Positions 8,758-16,738 of a stretch of DNA of 64,000 bases are shown one piece after another. The number at the start of each line of letters is the position of its first letter. The first letter of the stretch is position 1. Under the pieces are notes generated by a model. The model searched no databases and was not told where the DNA came from. It worked only from the letters and a program-made list of their open reading frames with translations. The stretch lies in NCBI RefSeq assembly GCF_024807845.1, contig NZ_JANUEQ010000005.1, forward strand, positions 186,001 to 250,000, given 5' to 3'. The position numbers and the translations under genes were made by a program. This DNA comes from Klebsiella sp. BIGb0407. GTDB taxonomy: Bacteria > Pseudomonadota > Gammaproteobacteria > Enterobacterales > Enterobacteriaceae.

Positions 8758-9615
8758 ATGTCTGCTGAATTAAAAATCGTTACCGTAATTGGTGCGGGTG
8801 GCAAAATGGGTATGCGTATTTCTGCCAATTTACAAACCAGTGATTTTCAGGTCTTTTACTGCGAAAACTCACCGGCTGCACAGCAGCAAGTCACTAATCA
8901 GGGACGTGAACTCTCAGATACACAATCCGTGGTACCCCTGAGTGATGTGGTGATTTTAGCCGTGCCGGATATCGTGCTGGGTAAAGTCTCTGAGGTTGTG
9001 GTTCCACAAATGAAGCCCGGCGCAATACTGTTAACGCTTGATCCTGCTGCGGCCTATGCCAACCTTATCGCCCATCGTGACGGAATTGAATACGCGGTTG
9101 CTCACCCTTGCCATCCGTCGGTATTCCTCCATCGCTATACCAAAGAAGAGCATGAAGATGCCTTTGGTGGTGTCGCAGCTATCCAGCACGTTGCCGCTTC
9201 ATACGAAACCGGTAACGAGGAACAAAGAGCGCAGCTCACTAAAGTGGTTAGCTGTATGTATGGTCCGGTTGCCGAAGTGCACTGGGTTACCGTCAAACAA
9301 TTAGCCTATCTTGAACCCACTCTGGTTGAAACCGTTGCCTGTATGGTCGGGGCCTTTATGAAAGAGGCGCTGGATGAAACGGTAAAACACAGCGGTGTTC
9401 CTGAAGAAGCGGCAAAAGCCATGTTATATGGCCATATTCAGATTGCTCTGGCGGTGGCTTTCCGTGCCACTAACCCATTCTCTGACGCCTGTATGATTGC
9501 CATGGAATACGGTCGCGAGAAAATCATTAAGCCAGACTGGAAAGTTATTTTTGAAGAAGAAGAACTGGATAAAGTGATTGCCCGGATGTTGAAAATCGAC
9601 AGTATTAAGCGTTAA
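8758..9615 (+). CDS. apnO: 6-phosphogluconate-dehydrogenase-fold enzyme, probable D-apionate oxidoisomerase
   Basis: A 285-aa NAD(P)-dependent enzyme. The N-terminal Rossmann motif is VIGAGGKMG (residues 10-18), followed by an all-alpha C-terminal domain. The reading frame is open further upstream, but the ATG at 8758, one base after the oiaC stop and preceded by AAGGAG, gives the correct N-terminus. ApnO converts D-apionate to 3-oxo-isoapionate. The operon order ApnO-OiaC-LerI-LerK, with DerI and transaldolase divergent, reproduces the whole route to erythrose 4-phosphate. Without that context it would be called only a phosphogluconate-dehydrogenase-like protein. Confidence 0.72.
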   Translation: MSAELKIVTVIGAGGKMGMRISANLQTSDFQVFYCENSPAAQQQVTNQGRELSDTQSVVPLSDVVILAVPDIVLGKVSEVVVPQMKPGAILLTLDPAAAYANLIAHRDGIEYAVAHPCHPSVFLHRYTKEEHEDAFGGVAAIQHVAASYETGNEEQRAQLTKVVSCMYGPVAEVHWVTVKQLAYLEPTLVETVACMVGAFMKEALDETVKHSGVPEEAAKAMLYGHIQIALAVAFRATNPFSDACMIAMEYGREKIIKPDWKVIFEEEELDKVIARMLKIDSIKR

Positions 9616-9624
9616 TTTGACGGT

Positions 9625-9654
9625 AGCGCCCTTTGACTGCTAGCAGAGGGCGCT
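9625..9654. terminator. Hairpin after apnO
   Basis: Perfect 8-bp GC-rich inverted repeat (AGCGCCCT / AGGGCGCT) with a 14-nt loop, just downstream of the operon. It has no T-run, so it may stabilise the mRNA end or act with Rho rather than as a classic intrinsic terminator. Confidence 0.5.
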
Positions 9655-9687
9655 ATGACCCAGAATGATTCACGTTGTGTGCAGGTA

Positions 9688-9719
9688 TTACCCGGGTAGT
9701 TTGAAGTATGACGGGTATA
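9688..9719. repeat. Possible solo end of an ERIC/IRU palindromic element
   Basis: TTGAAGTATGACGGGTATA (9701-9719) matches the terminal arm of the ERIC element found between fdhD and selB in this window, in reverse orientation. The adjacent TACCCGGGTA forms a short palindrome. Only the end is present, with no core. It lies in the promoter region of the SorC-type regulator. Confidence 0.4.
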
Positions 9720-9789
9720 GTGTTAGACAGAGTATTATCTCTGATATAATTTTCTTAAATACACGTCTTCTCATGGAGAATGGCTGCGC

Positions 9790-10752
9790 ATGGAAAAGTC
9801 CAATCAGAGCCAGGATTTTGAATTACTCACCGAAATAGCCATTGCCTACTACCGTGATGAAGTGACTCAAGAAGAGATCGCCAATCGATTCGGCTTCTCG
9901 CGTATTAAAGTGGGTCGTCTGCTAAAGCGGGCGAAAGAGGAAGGTATCGTTGAAATAAGCGTACGCTACCACCCGGTATTCAGTACCCAGCTTGAAAAAC
10001 AGCTTCTTGAGCGTTTCCCTATCAGTCGGGCTTTAATTGCCCTTGACCATCTTGATGAAGATGAGCAGCGTCGTCAGGTGGCGGCTTTAGTCTCCAGCTA
10101 TCTCGCCAATAATTTACGCGACAATATCGTGGTCACCGTTGGACAGGGGCGTAATGTTGCTGCGGTGGCAGAGCATACCAGCCCGATACAGTCTAAAGAC
10201 TGCCGATTTATCTGTGGGATAGGCGGCACCCATCGTCCTGGCGATGTCATTAATGCCGATCATATTAGCCGCCTGTTAGCGAAAAAATTCGGTGGCAGCA
10301 GCGAATCTCTTTATGCCCCGGCCTATGTTGAAAGCTCCGAATTGAAAGTGGCGCTGATGCGTAACGGCACGATTAAAGAGACCTTAGATCGTGCGCGCAA
10401 AGCTGATATTGCCCTGGTGGGTATCGGCGATATGAATGAAAACAGCTATATGGTTAAACTCGGCTGGTTTACGCCTCAAGAAATTAATGATGCCAGCCTT
10501 CATCAAGGCGTTACCGGGGATATTGCTGGCTACGACTTTTTTAACTCCCAGGGTAAGCATGTTAATACCGTGATGGATGACAGAGTTATTGGTCTGAGCG
10601 TAGAAGAGCTCAAGCAGATCCCTTGCGTGATCGCCATTGCTTCAGAAAGCACTAAAGCGGTCTCGATCATGGGGGCTTTACGTACCGGTGCCATTGATAT
10701 TATCGCGACCAGCGCCCGTAATATCAGAACGATTTTGAGTATGACTCAGTAG
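9790..10752 (+). CDS. SorC/DeoR-family transcriptional regulator of the apionate/tetrose genes
   Basis: A 320-aa regulator. The N-terminal helix-turn-helix (about residues 20-45, TQEEIANRFGFSRIKVGRLL) is followed by a sugar-binding domain of the SorC type (about 60-315, with VTVGQGRN and GIGGTHRPGD). SorC proteins bind sugar-phosphate effectors and control nearby catabolic operons. It is transcribed in the same direction as the transporter-apnO operon but after a 174-bp gap with its own RBS (CATGGAGAATGG). The repeated TTCATATGAA palindromes at 3.7-3.9 kb are the likely targets. Whether it activates or represses cannot be read here. Confidence 0.85.
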   Translation: MEKSNQSQDFELLTEIAIAYYRDEVTQEEIANRFGFSRIKVGRLLKRAKEEGIVEISVRYHPVFSTQLEKQLLERFPISRALIALDHLDEDEQRRQVAALVSSYLANNLRDNIVVTVGQGRNVAAVAEHTSPIQSKDCRFICGIGGTHRPGDVINADHISRLLAKKFGGSSESLYAPAYVESSELKVALMRNGTIKETLDRARKADIALVGIGDMNENSYMVKLGWFTPQEINDASLHQGVTGDIAGYDFFNSQGKHVNTVMDDRVIGLSVEELKQIPCVIAIASESTKAVSIMGALRTGAIDIIATSARNIRTILSMTQ

Positions 10753-10784
10753 CTGGCTCTGAGTTTTGATGGCGTTCATCTCCT

Positions 10785-10820
10785 GAGTTAGCAGCGTTCT
10801 GCTGCTAACTCATTTTATTT
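10785..10820 (+). terminator. Rho-independent terminator of the sorC-type gene
   Basis: Perfect 11-bp stem (GAGTTAGCAGC / GCTGCTAACTC) with a 5-nt loop, followed by ATTTTATTT. Confidence 0.85.
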
Positions 10821-10860
10821 GTAATCATTAATATTCGATATATTATAAATTTAGCTGTCT

Positions 10861-11739
10861 TTATATTCCAATATTACATTTTGTTATTTCGTAACGATGG
10901 ATACCTTTTTCTTTTTTATCAATCAATATCAGTTGGTATTTATCATCAAGGTAAATAACTCCATGGCTCTTGTCCACATTCACACAAATTGACTTTGAAT
11001 TAAAATCAACAATAGATGCAACATTACGGATGATATTATTCCCTCCGACGGTAAATGCTATAGATGATATTAGAAAGCAACAAGATGCGAGGAAACCAGT
11101 AAAAAAATAAAATAAATTACCATCATCTTTATTTTTTGATATTTTGTAAATGTTATATAAGAGAGAAATGATACTGATAACAAAAACATATGGAGCTACT
11201 ATAATTACACTTGCAATGAATTTTGTAAAATAGAAATGTTTAGGGTCCACGGCAAAGATATCATTGATTATAATGTTGCTTTTATAGTTGATAAAATATA
11301 AAACCATGAAAGATATTAAAGCTGTGACTGTTCCTTTCTCCCATTTATTACCATTCATTTTTTCATATATGATATTGATCACTGGAACTGAAATAGCATA
11401 AAAGCATAATGCTCCTGCAATTAAAACACCCCAAGAAAAAACTGGCCAAATCACTGAAAAACTGAATGATATCATAAAGGCGATAATGCCAAAAATCCCA
11501 GATATTTCAGATACTTTATATTTAAATATTCCATCATGGTAAATAGTATGTCCAAATGAAAAACAGAAAGTCGTTAAGATAAATAATATTGACCATCTCT
11601 GAATAGTTTCAAAATATGTTATTTTCTGTTCAAGAAAATCAAACCCCATACCAAAATGTTCGGATGAACTTGCAATAAAAAAAAGTATCGAATCTAGTAG
11701 GAATATAGTCAAGAAAATAAAAAATAGTATTTTACGCAA
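10861..11739 (-). CDS. Orphan multi-pass membrane protein
   Basis: I do not recognise this 292-aa protein. It has about seven hydrophobic segments (near residues 4-24, 48-62, 82-100, 103-125, 138-151, 172-200 and 212-230) and a polar C-terminal tail of about 60 residues ending in NIGI. The tail (YLDDKYQLILIDKKEKG) looks like a small soluble domain. The DNA is far more AT-rich than its neighbours and uses many ATA/AAA/TTT codons, suggesting recent acquisition. It is monocistronic, convergent with the sorC-type gene, and has no recognisable partner. Confidence 0.65.
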   Translation of the reverse strand: MRKILFFIFLTIFLLDSILFFIASSSEHFGMGFDFLEQKITYFETIQRWSILFILTTFCFSFGHTIYHDGIFKYKVSEISGIFGIIAFMISFSFSVIWPVFSWGVLIAGALCFYAISVPVINIIYEKMNGNKWEKGTVTALISFMVLYFINYKSNIIINDIFAVDPKHFYFTKFIASVIIVAPYVFVISIISLLYNIYKISKNKDDGNLFYFFTGFLASCCFLISSIAFTVGGNNIIRNVASIVDFNSKSICVNVDKSHGVIYLDDKYQLILIDKKEKGIHRYEITKCNIGI

Positions 11740-12009
11740 AACATTTCCTCAGGAAAAATAAGCTATGTTTGTATCATGGATTCAAGTGCACTTAAACTAA
11801 ATGCTATTTTAACGATCTGAGCAATTCAAGTAGGTCATTATAATGAATAATAATTATGTTACTATCGTTTAAGGATAGCAGCATGCTCTCTATTTGTGGA
11901 TAAGATCACATTATTTACAAATAATGTATGTATTTAAAAATGTAGTGATATTTAGTTTATTCAGTATAAAGTATCAACTACTCATCCATTCAACAATAAA
12001 AGGATAAGC

Positions 12010-12993
12010 ATGAAAAATTCATTAGGTTGGGGCATTTTGGCAACCGGTGGGATTGCTGAAACATTTACCCGGGATTTGCAGACAGCGGGACTTAACGTTG
12101 TTGCGGTGGGTTCAAGAACCCAAGAGAAAGCTGACGCTTTCGCCGGGCAATTTGCTATCCCCCGGGCTTATGGTAGTTATCAGGAACTGGTTCAGGATCC
12201 TGAAGTTGATATTATTTATATTGCCACGCCGCATCCACAGCATATTGATACTGCTTTGCTTGCGCTGAAAGCGGGAAAACATGTCCTTGTTGAAAAGCCC
12301 TTTACGCTCAACGCGGATGAGTCCAGAACCCTGGTCAGATACGCACATGAGCATAATCTGGTGATACTTGAAGCTATGTGGACGCGTTTTCTGCCACATA
12401 TCAGACGAATCCATGAAATCATTAACTCTGGTGCTCTGGGTACTCTACAGTCTGTTACTGCAGAACATCGGCAGTTTTTACCCACGGACCCGAAACATCG
12501 TCTTAATTCGCTGGAGCTGGGTGGCGGGGCTTTACTTGACCTGGGTATTTACCCGATATCCTTTGCTGTTGATATTCTGGGGGCACCCACTTCAATTGAG
12601 GCAATCGCACGCTTTAAAGACACCGGGGTTGACGCAGAAACTGCAACCATTATGCACCACGAAAACGGTGCTATTTCCACGACGGTCTCTGCACTTGATT
12701 GTACCGGGGTTAATCAGGCGGTTATTAATGGTTCTGAAGCGCGTATTGTTATTGACCCCGTCTGGTATACGCCGACTTCATTCCGGCTTGAAGACTATGC
12801 CGGGAATATTATTGAAGAATTTAATCAGACTGTTGATGGCCGCGGGATGCAGTTTCAGGCATTTGAAATGGAGCGTTTGATAAAGACCGGGGAAAAATCA
12901 ACGATTATGTCTCCTGATGAAAGTATCGTAATCATGGAAACCTTAGATACTATCAGAAAGAATATCGGGCTGGTTTATCCTGTTGAAGAATAA
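12010..12993 (+). CDS. Gfo/Idh/MocA-family NAD(P)-dependent oxidoreductase
   Basis: A 327-aa cytoplasmic dehydrogenase. The N-terminal Rossmann domain (about residues 6-120) starts GWGILATGGIAETF and has the hallmark EKP motif (VLVEKPFTLNA, near residue 96). The C-terminal alpha/beta substrate domain contains GGGALLDLGIYP. Relatives oxidise or reduce sugars, inositols and dihydrodiols. It has its own RBS (AAAAGGATAAGC) and ends in a terminator shared with the convergent EAL gene. Because it lies 1.3 kb from the apionate genes, an apiose dehydrogenase role (ApsD belongs to this superfamily) is tempting, but the sequence does not show it. Confidence 0.8.
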   Translation: MKNSLGWGILATGGIAETFTRDLQTAGLNVVAVGSRTQEKADAFAGQFAIPRAYGSYQELVQDPEVDIIYIATPHPQHIDTALLALKAGKHVLVEKPFTLNADESRTLVRYAHEHNLVILEAMWTRFLPHIRRIHEIINSGALGTLQSVTAEHRQFLPTDPKHRLNSLELGGGALLDLGIYPISFAVDILGAPTSIEAIARFKDTGVDAETATIMHHENGAISTTVSALDCTGVNQAVINGSEARIVIDPVWYTPTSFRLEDYAGNIIEEFNQTVDGRGMQFQAFEMERLIKTGEKSTIMSPDESIVIMETLDTIRKNIGLVYPVEE

Positions 12994-13001
12994 AATGGCT
13001 T

Positions 13002-13040
13002 GCCTGTTTTTATTGTTTAAATAAAAGTATAAAAACAGGC
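13002..13040. terminator. Bidirectional terminator between convergent genes
   Basis: Perfect 12-bp inverted repeat GCCTGTTTTTAT / ATAAAAACAGGC between the plus-strand dehydrogenase and the minus-strand EAL gene. T-rich runs form part of both arms. Confidence 0.65.
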
Positions 13041-13046
13041 TGCTAA

Positions 13047-13784
13047 TTACGGTAGTTGATTTTGTTCCTCACTAACATGGGTAATCCACTCTCCAGATAA
13101 CTGATATTTTGATATAAGATCTGATTTCGATATTGCTTTTGAAAATAAATAACCCTGGAATAGATTTATTCCCAGCCCCTTTAATTCATAAAAAACATCA
13201 AACTCTTCCACGCCTTCGGCAATAGATGTACATCCTGAAATATTACAATAATAAATAGCCGATCTTAATAGCCGCTCAACTCTTTTATTCTGCCTGAATA
13301 GCTTTATCGCGCTAATATCTATTTTGACATACTCTATATCTAAATAGACAAATGGCAGCGTTGAGCTTTCATGTGAAAAAAAGTCATCCAGACTCAGAGA
13401 ATATCCTAGTTCTCTTATTTTTATTGCATTTTTAATGAGTTCATGGCTGTCTGAAACTCTCATTTGCTCCGGGATTTCAAACTGTATACAGGCTCGCTTA
13501 GCATATTCTATTCTCTCAAGAAAAGGCAGAACCACAGGAGATAAAATAAAGTCATCAGTAATATTAATACTGAAGAAAACGTCAGGAATAGAATCAAGTA
13601 ACGAAACACATTCACTAATTTGAGTTAAGGCCAAATTAACCGTCTGATTGTTTTTTTTGATGGTTTTTAAGCATTCTTCGGTGCTGATTAAATTACCATT
13701 TATCCATCCTCTTAATAATACCTCGAAGCCGACAGGCTTTAATTTCCCATCGACTATAGGCTGGTAATAATTATAGGTTTCCAA
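13047..13784 (-). CDS. Stand-alone EAL-domain protein with degenerate metal loop
   Basis: A 245-aa single EAL domain without signal or membrane segments. The signature EVLLR (for ExLxR), the Glu in FEIPEQ, KID, AEGVEE and FQGYLFSKA are present. The central DDFGTG motif reads DDFFSHESS, losing the residues that shape loop 6 and help metal binding. It may therefore be a weak c-di-GMP phosphodiesterase or, like YdiV, a non-catalytic protein-binding EAL. A GGDEF protein is encoded 0.2 kb upstream on the same strand, so local c-di-GMP balance is a plausible role. Confidence 0.8.
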   Translation of the reverse strand: METYNYYQPIVDGKLKPVGFEVLLRGWINGNLISTEECLKTIKKNNQTVNLALTQISECVSLLDSIPDVFFSINITDDFILSPVVLPFLERIEYAKRACIQFEIPEQMRVSDSHELIKNAIKIRELGYSLSLDDFFSHESSTLPFVYLDIEYVKIDISAIKLFRQNKRVERLLRSAIYYCNISGCTSIAEGVEEFDVFYELKGLGINLFQGYLFSKAISKSDLISKYQLSGEWITHVSEEQNQLP

Positions 13785-13966
13785 TAAATACCATCCTTAC
13801 TATTTTTTAATAAATCAATAATAGTATGCAAAATTTATTTTCAGATGGACATTAATCGATCCTTGATGACAATATTGTCCGCATTCCAGATATAAATTCT
13901 AGATGACTCCAACAAACTTGCCAGTAAGATCCCAGGATTATAGTAAAAATTTTAATTGAATCACGC

Positions 13967-13996
13967 CCTGTAAGGTAAGAATCAATCCCTTACAGG
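13967..13996 (-). terminator. Hairpin after the GGDEF operon
   Basis: Nine-bp perfect inverted repeat CCTGTAAGG / CCTTACAGG with a 12-nt spacer, just beyond the GGDEF stop on its coding strand. A T-rich stretch follows only after some 15 nt, so intrinsic termination is plausible but not certain. Confidence 0.5.
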
Positions 13997-14008
13997 AAGG
14001 AGCTGTCG

Positions 14009-15280
14009 CTAGCTGTGCGGATCGTTGCTACCATCATTAAACTGACTGACTTTGTTTCTGCCTGCTTTCTTGGAGCGGTACAAGGCTACATCAGCATTTG
14101 ATAGTAGCTGAGTCAGTGTTTCATTGGGGCTGGCAGGATAGGCAATACCTATTGATACGGTGACACTTATTTTTAATTCATCATTAACGATGATAACATC
14201 TTCTTCAATATGGCTGCGAATTTTTTCTGCAATTTCTAATAAATCTGGTTTTTTTCCCAGGGGTAAAATTGCGGCAAATTCTTCTCCACCTATCCGGCCA
14301 AAAATACCTGATTCCAGGAATACATATCTCATTGATGTACCGACATTCTTGATAACTTCATCGCCAACTAAATGGCCATAATGATCGTTTACACTTTTGA
14401 AGTTATCAATATCCAGCATCAGTAACCCATACTTTAAACCTAATTTATTGCACTTAATGATAAGGGATTCCGTCTTTTCAATGAAAGCTCTACGGTTATA
14501 AATACCCGTAAGTTCATCGGTGCTTGCCATATATTGTAATGCCAGAGTCCGCTCTTTTACTCGCTCCTCCAGGGTATAATTCGCTTCCCTTAGCGTATCT
14601 GCCATTGCTTCGGTAACTTGATGATTTTTAATCAGTCTCCAGATAAAAAGAACGATGCCAACCAGTAAGATGAAAAATGAAAAAATAAAAATAATCGCAA
14701 GTTTTCCCTGTGATTTTTTCTGTTCAACCTCTTTCTGATTATAGCTTTGATTAAATTTAGCAATGGTTGTATTTATTTTTAAACGTAAAGGTTGAGCGTC
14801 AGCTATAATTGTGTCTGAAACAGCTTTGAGATCTTTGTCATTCTGTACATTTTCCAGCAAATCAGACCAGTAAATGGTCATCGATTTTAACTCAGCAAAA
14901 ACATTTTCCGCATCTGGAATGTATTCTTTTAATTCTGTCTGATAGCTTAATTCATTACTGTCTGTACTTAATACGGCATAGAGTATATCCAGCCGTAAAG
15001 TCATCTCATCTTTACCCTGAGTATAATCTTCTGATTTAATTTCATATGCAGATAGCATTAGTCTGTATAATTCACTGCTGACGTTACTGATATACCAGGT
15101 GTCAGCATAATAATGTACCGTTGAAAATATACGAGCCTGTTTCATAGCTAGCGTTAAAGAGGCCACCACAACCAATAACAGGAAAATTGAACCAGTTAAA
15201 AGCCCGCGTGTAATAAATTTACGCCTACGGAGTTCTTTTTCGCCATAATAGGTTTTCTCATTATTTAACGCGAATTTCAT
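14009..15280 (-). CDS. Membrane-bound diguanylate cyclase (GGDEF)
   Basis: This 423-aa inner-membrane sensor makes c-di-GMP. One membrane helix lies near residues 26-46, followed by a helical periplasmic domain of about 150 residues, a second helix near 195-217, a short coiled linker (EERVKERTLALQ) and a C-terminal GGDEF domain. The active-site motif is GGEEF (near residue 330) with STDELTGIYNRRAF upstream, so it should be catalytic. No RxxD product-inhibition site precedes the motif. The start overlaps the upstream periplasmic-protein gene by 20 nt, implying coupled translation and a shared signalling role. Confidence 0.88.
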   Translation of the reverse strand: MKFALNNEKTYYGEKELRRRKFITRGLLTGSIFLLLVVVASLTLAMKQARIFSTVHYYADTWYISNVSSELYRLMLSAYEIKSEDYTQGKDEMTLRLDILYAVLSTDSNELSYQTELKEYIPDAENVFAELKSMTIYWSDLLENVQNDKDLKAVSDTIIADAQPLRLKINTTIAKFNQSYNQKEVEQKKSQGKLAIIFIFSFFILLVGIVLFIWRLIKNHQVTEAMADTLREANYTLEERVKERTLALQYMASTDELTGIYNRRAFIEKTESLIIKCNKLGLKYGLLMLDIDNFKSVNDHYGHLVGDEVIKNVGTSMRYVFLESGIFGRIGGEEFAAILPLGKKPDLLEIAEKIRSHIEEDVIIVNDELKISVTVSIGIAYPASPNETLTQLLSNADVALYRSKKAGRNKVSQFNDGSNDPHS

Positions 15281-15776
15281 GAATCATCCAGATAGTATAG
15301 TCTTGATATAATGGAGTGTTGATTTCTCTATATTTATCAAATGGATAAATCAATATTAATGGGCCTTTACTTCGTATGGATATCGTATTTCCGTTGAGAC
15401 GGGAAGCCAGTACCGGGTTATATGCGTTGATACTTTTCATCGGAATAGAAATAACGTAGTCATTTAATGCTGCCAGTTCAATAATAGAGTCTTCTTTAGC
15501 GCCTAAGTTCTGCACAATATACTTTAATGAAATACCACTCCATTCATTCTTGCCAGTAATTCCAAGACCAGAGGGAAGACTGGTGAGCAGCGTCTCCTGG
15601 GGCATACTGTCTAAATTAGATAGATCGCAAAATTGTTTTTGCATATCAGTGGATTGCAGTATTAAAACAGCTTTTGATTCTTGTGTCGGGCATAGCTGTG
15701 CGGCTTGCGCCTCAGCAAAAGAGAAATAAAAAATAATGGGAATGAATAAATATGGTATCTGCCGCAATGAAATCAT
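15261..15776 (-). CDS. Periplasmic SUOX/molybdopterin-oxidoreductase-fold protein partnered with the GGDEF protein
   Basis: A 171-aa protein with a signal peptide (cleavage near AEAQA-A). The mature part resembles the oxidoreductase molybdopterin-binding fold: a WSGISLKYIVQNLGA segment, RSKGPLILIYPFDKY, and YTIWMIHEIRV near the end. It is short, and the cofactor-binding core of true SUOX enzymes is not evident, so a sensory or ligand-binding role is likelier than catalysis. It overlaps the GGDEF gene and probably supplies the periplasmic input to that cyclase. This pairing is inferred from gene overlap. Confidence 0.6.
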   Translation of the reverse strand: MISLRQIPYLFIPIIFYFSFAEAQAAQLCPTQESKAVLILQSTDMQKQFCDLSNLDSMPQETLLTSLPSGLGITGKNEWSGISLKYIVQNLGAKEDSIIELAALNDYVISIPMKSINAYNPVLASRLNGNTISIRSKGPLILIYPFDKYREINTPLYQDYTIWMIHEIRVK

Positions 15777-16125
15777 ACATGTTAACCCTAAACTATAATA
15801 ACCACGAAAGAATCAGTTACAATTTTAATCAACCTGGCAATCGATTGAGTTTATTTAAACAACCTGTTTCCAAGGTTTAAGCAGATAATTTATAGCATAG
15901 TTGATATTAAACCATTTACTGATTTTTATTTTTATCTATAGATCACGAATTTCTGATTTTTTCTGTGCAAAAAACAGAAAATAACTTAGCCTGGTAATTT
16001 TTTAGCCGCGAGTTATCTCACGGCAAATTAAAATACCAAAAAACTGAGATATAGCTGGAGTAAAAACCGATTATGTCAGTGTGAGTGGCGCTTCATTCCG
16101 CCATGACGGGGATGGTTTTTTTACC
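15777..16125. other. AT-rich intergenic region
   Basis: No gene seen. An 8-bp stem with one wobble pair, GCCGCGAG / CTCACGGC (16004-16024), lies downstream of the minus-strand acetyltransferase. A second small hairpin, TTTTCTGT / ACAGAAAA, lies near 15958-15981. Either could end the acetyltransferase transcript. The promoter of the periplasmic protein/GGDEF pair should lie just above 15776. Confidence 0.4.
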
Positions 16126-16641
16126 TTATGGGAGGGTAGCATCACCTGTTCCAAGAGTTCGCTGCATAATAACCGTATCGAGCCAGCGCCCGTGCTTAAA
16201 TCCCACCGAGTTGAGTGTTCCGGTGACACTAAAACCCGCAGCACGATGCAGAGAGAGGGAGGCCGTATTTTCACTGTTACCGACGACAGAGACGAGCTGG
16301 CGAAAACCCCGTTCTTCTGCCCAGGCTATTGCTCGGGATAACAAGCGTTTACCGATACCTTTGCCCTGATGGTTAGCATCAATATAAACCGAGTCCTCGA
16401 GCGTGAACCTGTAGGCGTATCTTTCCCGGTAGAACGAGAGGTAGCAGTAGCCGAGAACTTGCCCCTCATCCACTGCCACAAACCATGGCAGTCCCGCTAT
16501 ACGTAATTTGTTAAGTCGGGCTGCTATTTCATCTTCTGAAGGTGGTTCGGTTTCAAACGTCGCGGTGCCGTACAATACGTGGTACGCATAAATCTGTTGT
16601 ATTGTGGCAATATGCTGTTCATCTGCTTCTATTATTTCCAT
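16126..16641 (-). CDS. GNAT N-acetyltransferase (phosphinothricin/methionine-sulfoximine acetyltransferase type)
   Basis: A 171-aa acetyl-CoA-dependent acetyltransferase of the Pat/MnaT group, which detoxifies glutamate analogues such as phosphinothricin or methionine sulfoximine. The CoA-binding loop is HQGKGIGKRLLSRA, and the family signatures GTATFETEPPS and KHGRWLDTVIMQR are present. The frame is open to 16689, but the ATG at 16641 is preceded by AGGAG and gives the usual N-terminus (MEIIEADEQHI). It is divergent from a LysR regulator about 100 bp away, which may control it. Confidence 0.85.
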   Translation of the reverse strand: MEIIEADEQHIATIQQIYAYHVLYGTATFETEPPSEDEIAARLNKLRIAGLPWFVAVDEGQVLGYCYLSFYRERYAYRFTLEDSVYIDANHQGKGIGKRLLSRAIAWAEERGFRQLVSVVGNSENTASLSLHRAAGFSVTGTLNSVGFKHGRWLDTVIMQRTLGTGDATLP

Positions 16642-16738
16642 CGATATGGCTCCTGTATTCACTGACACAGAGCCTACCGCTAAAAGCATACTTCTGACAG
16701 ATAGCCTGGCTTATCCAGGCTATAAGGATAACTTTGAC

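Noticed and set aside
12010-12993. Gfo/Idh/MocA protein as the D-apiose dehydrogenase completing an apiose pathway
   Set aside because: The family is right but very broad. The gene has its own transcription unit, and no lactonase for apionolactone is near it, so the claim cannot be supported from sequence.
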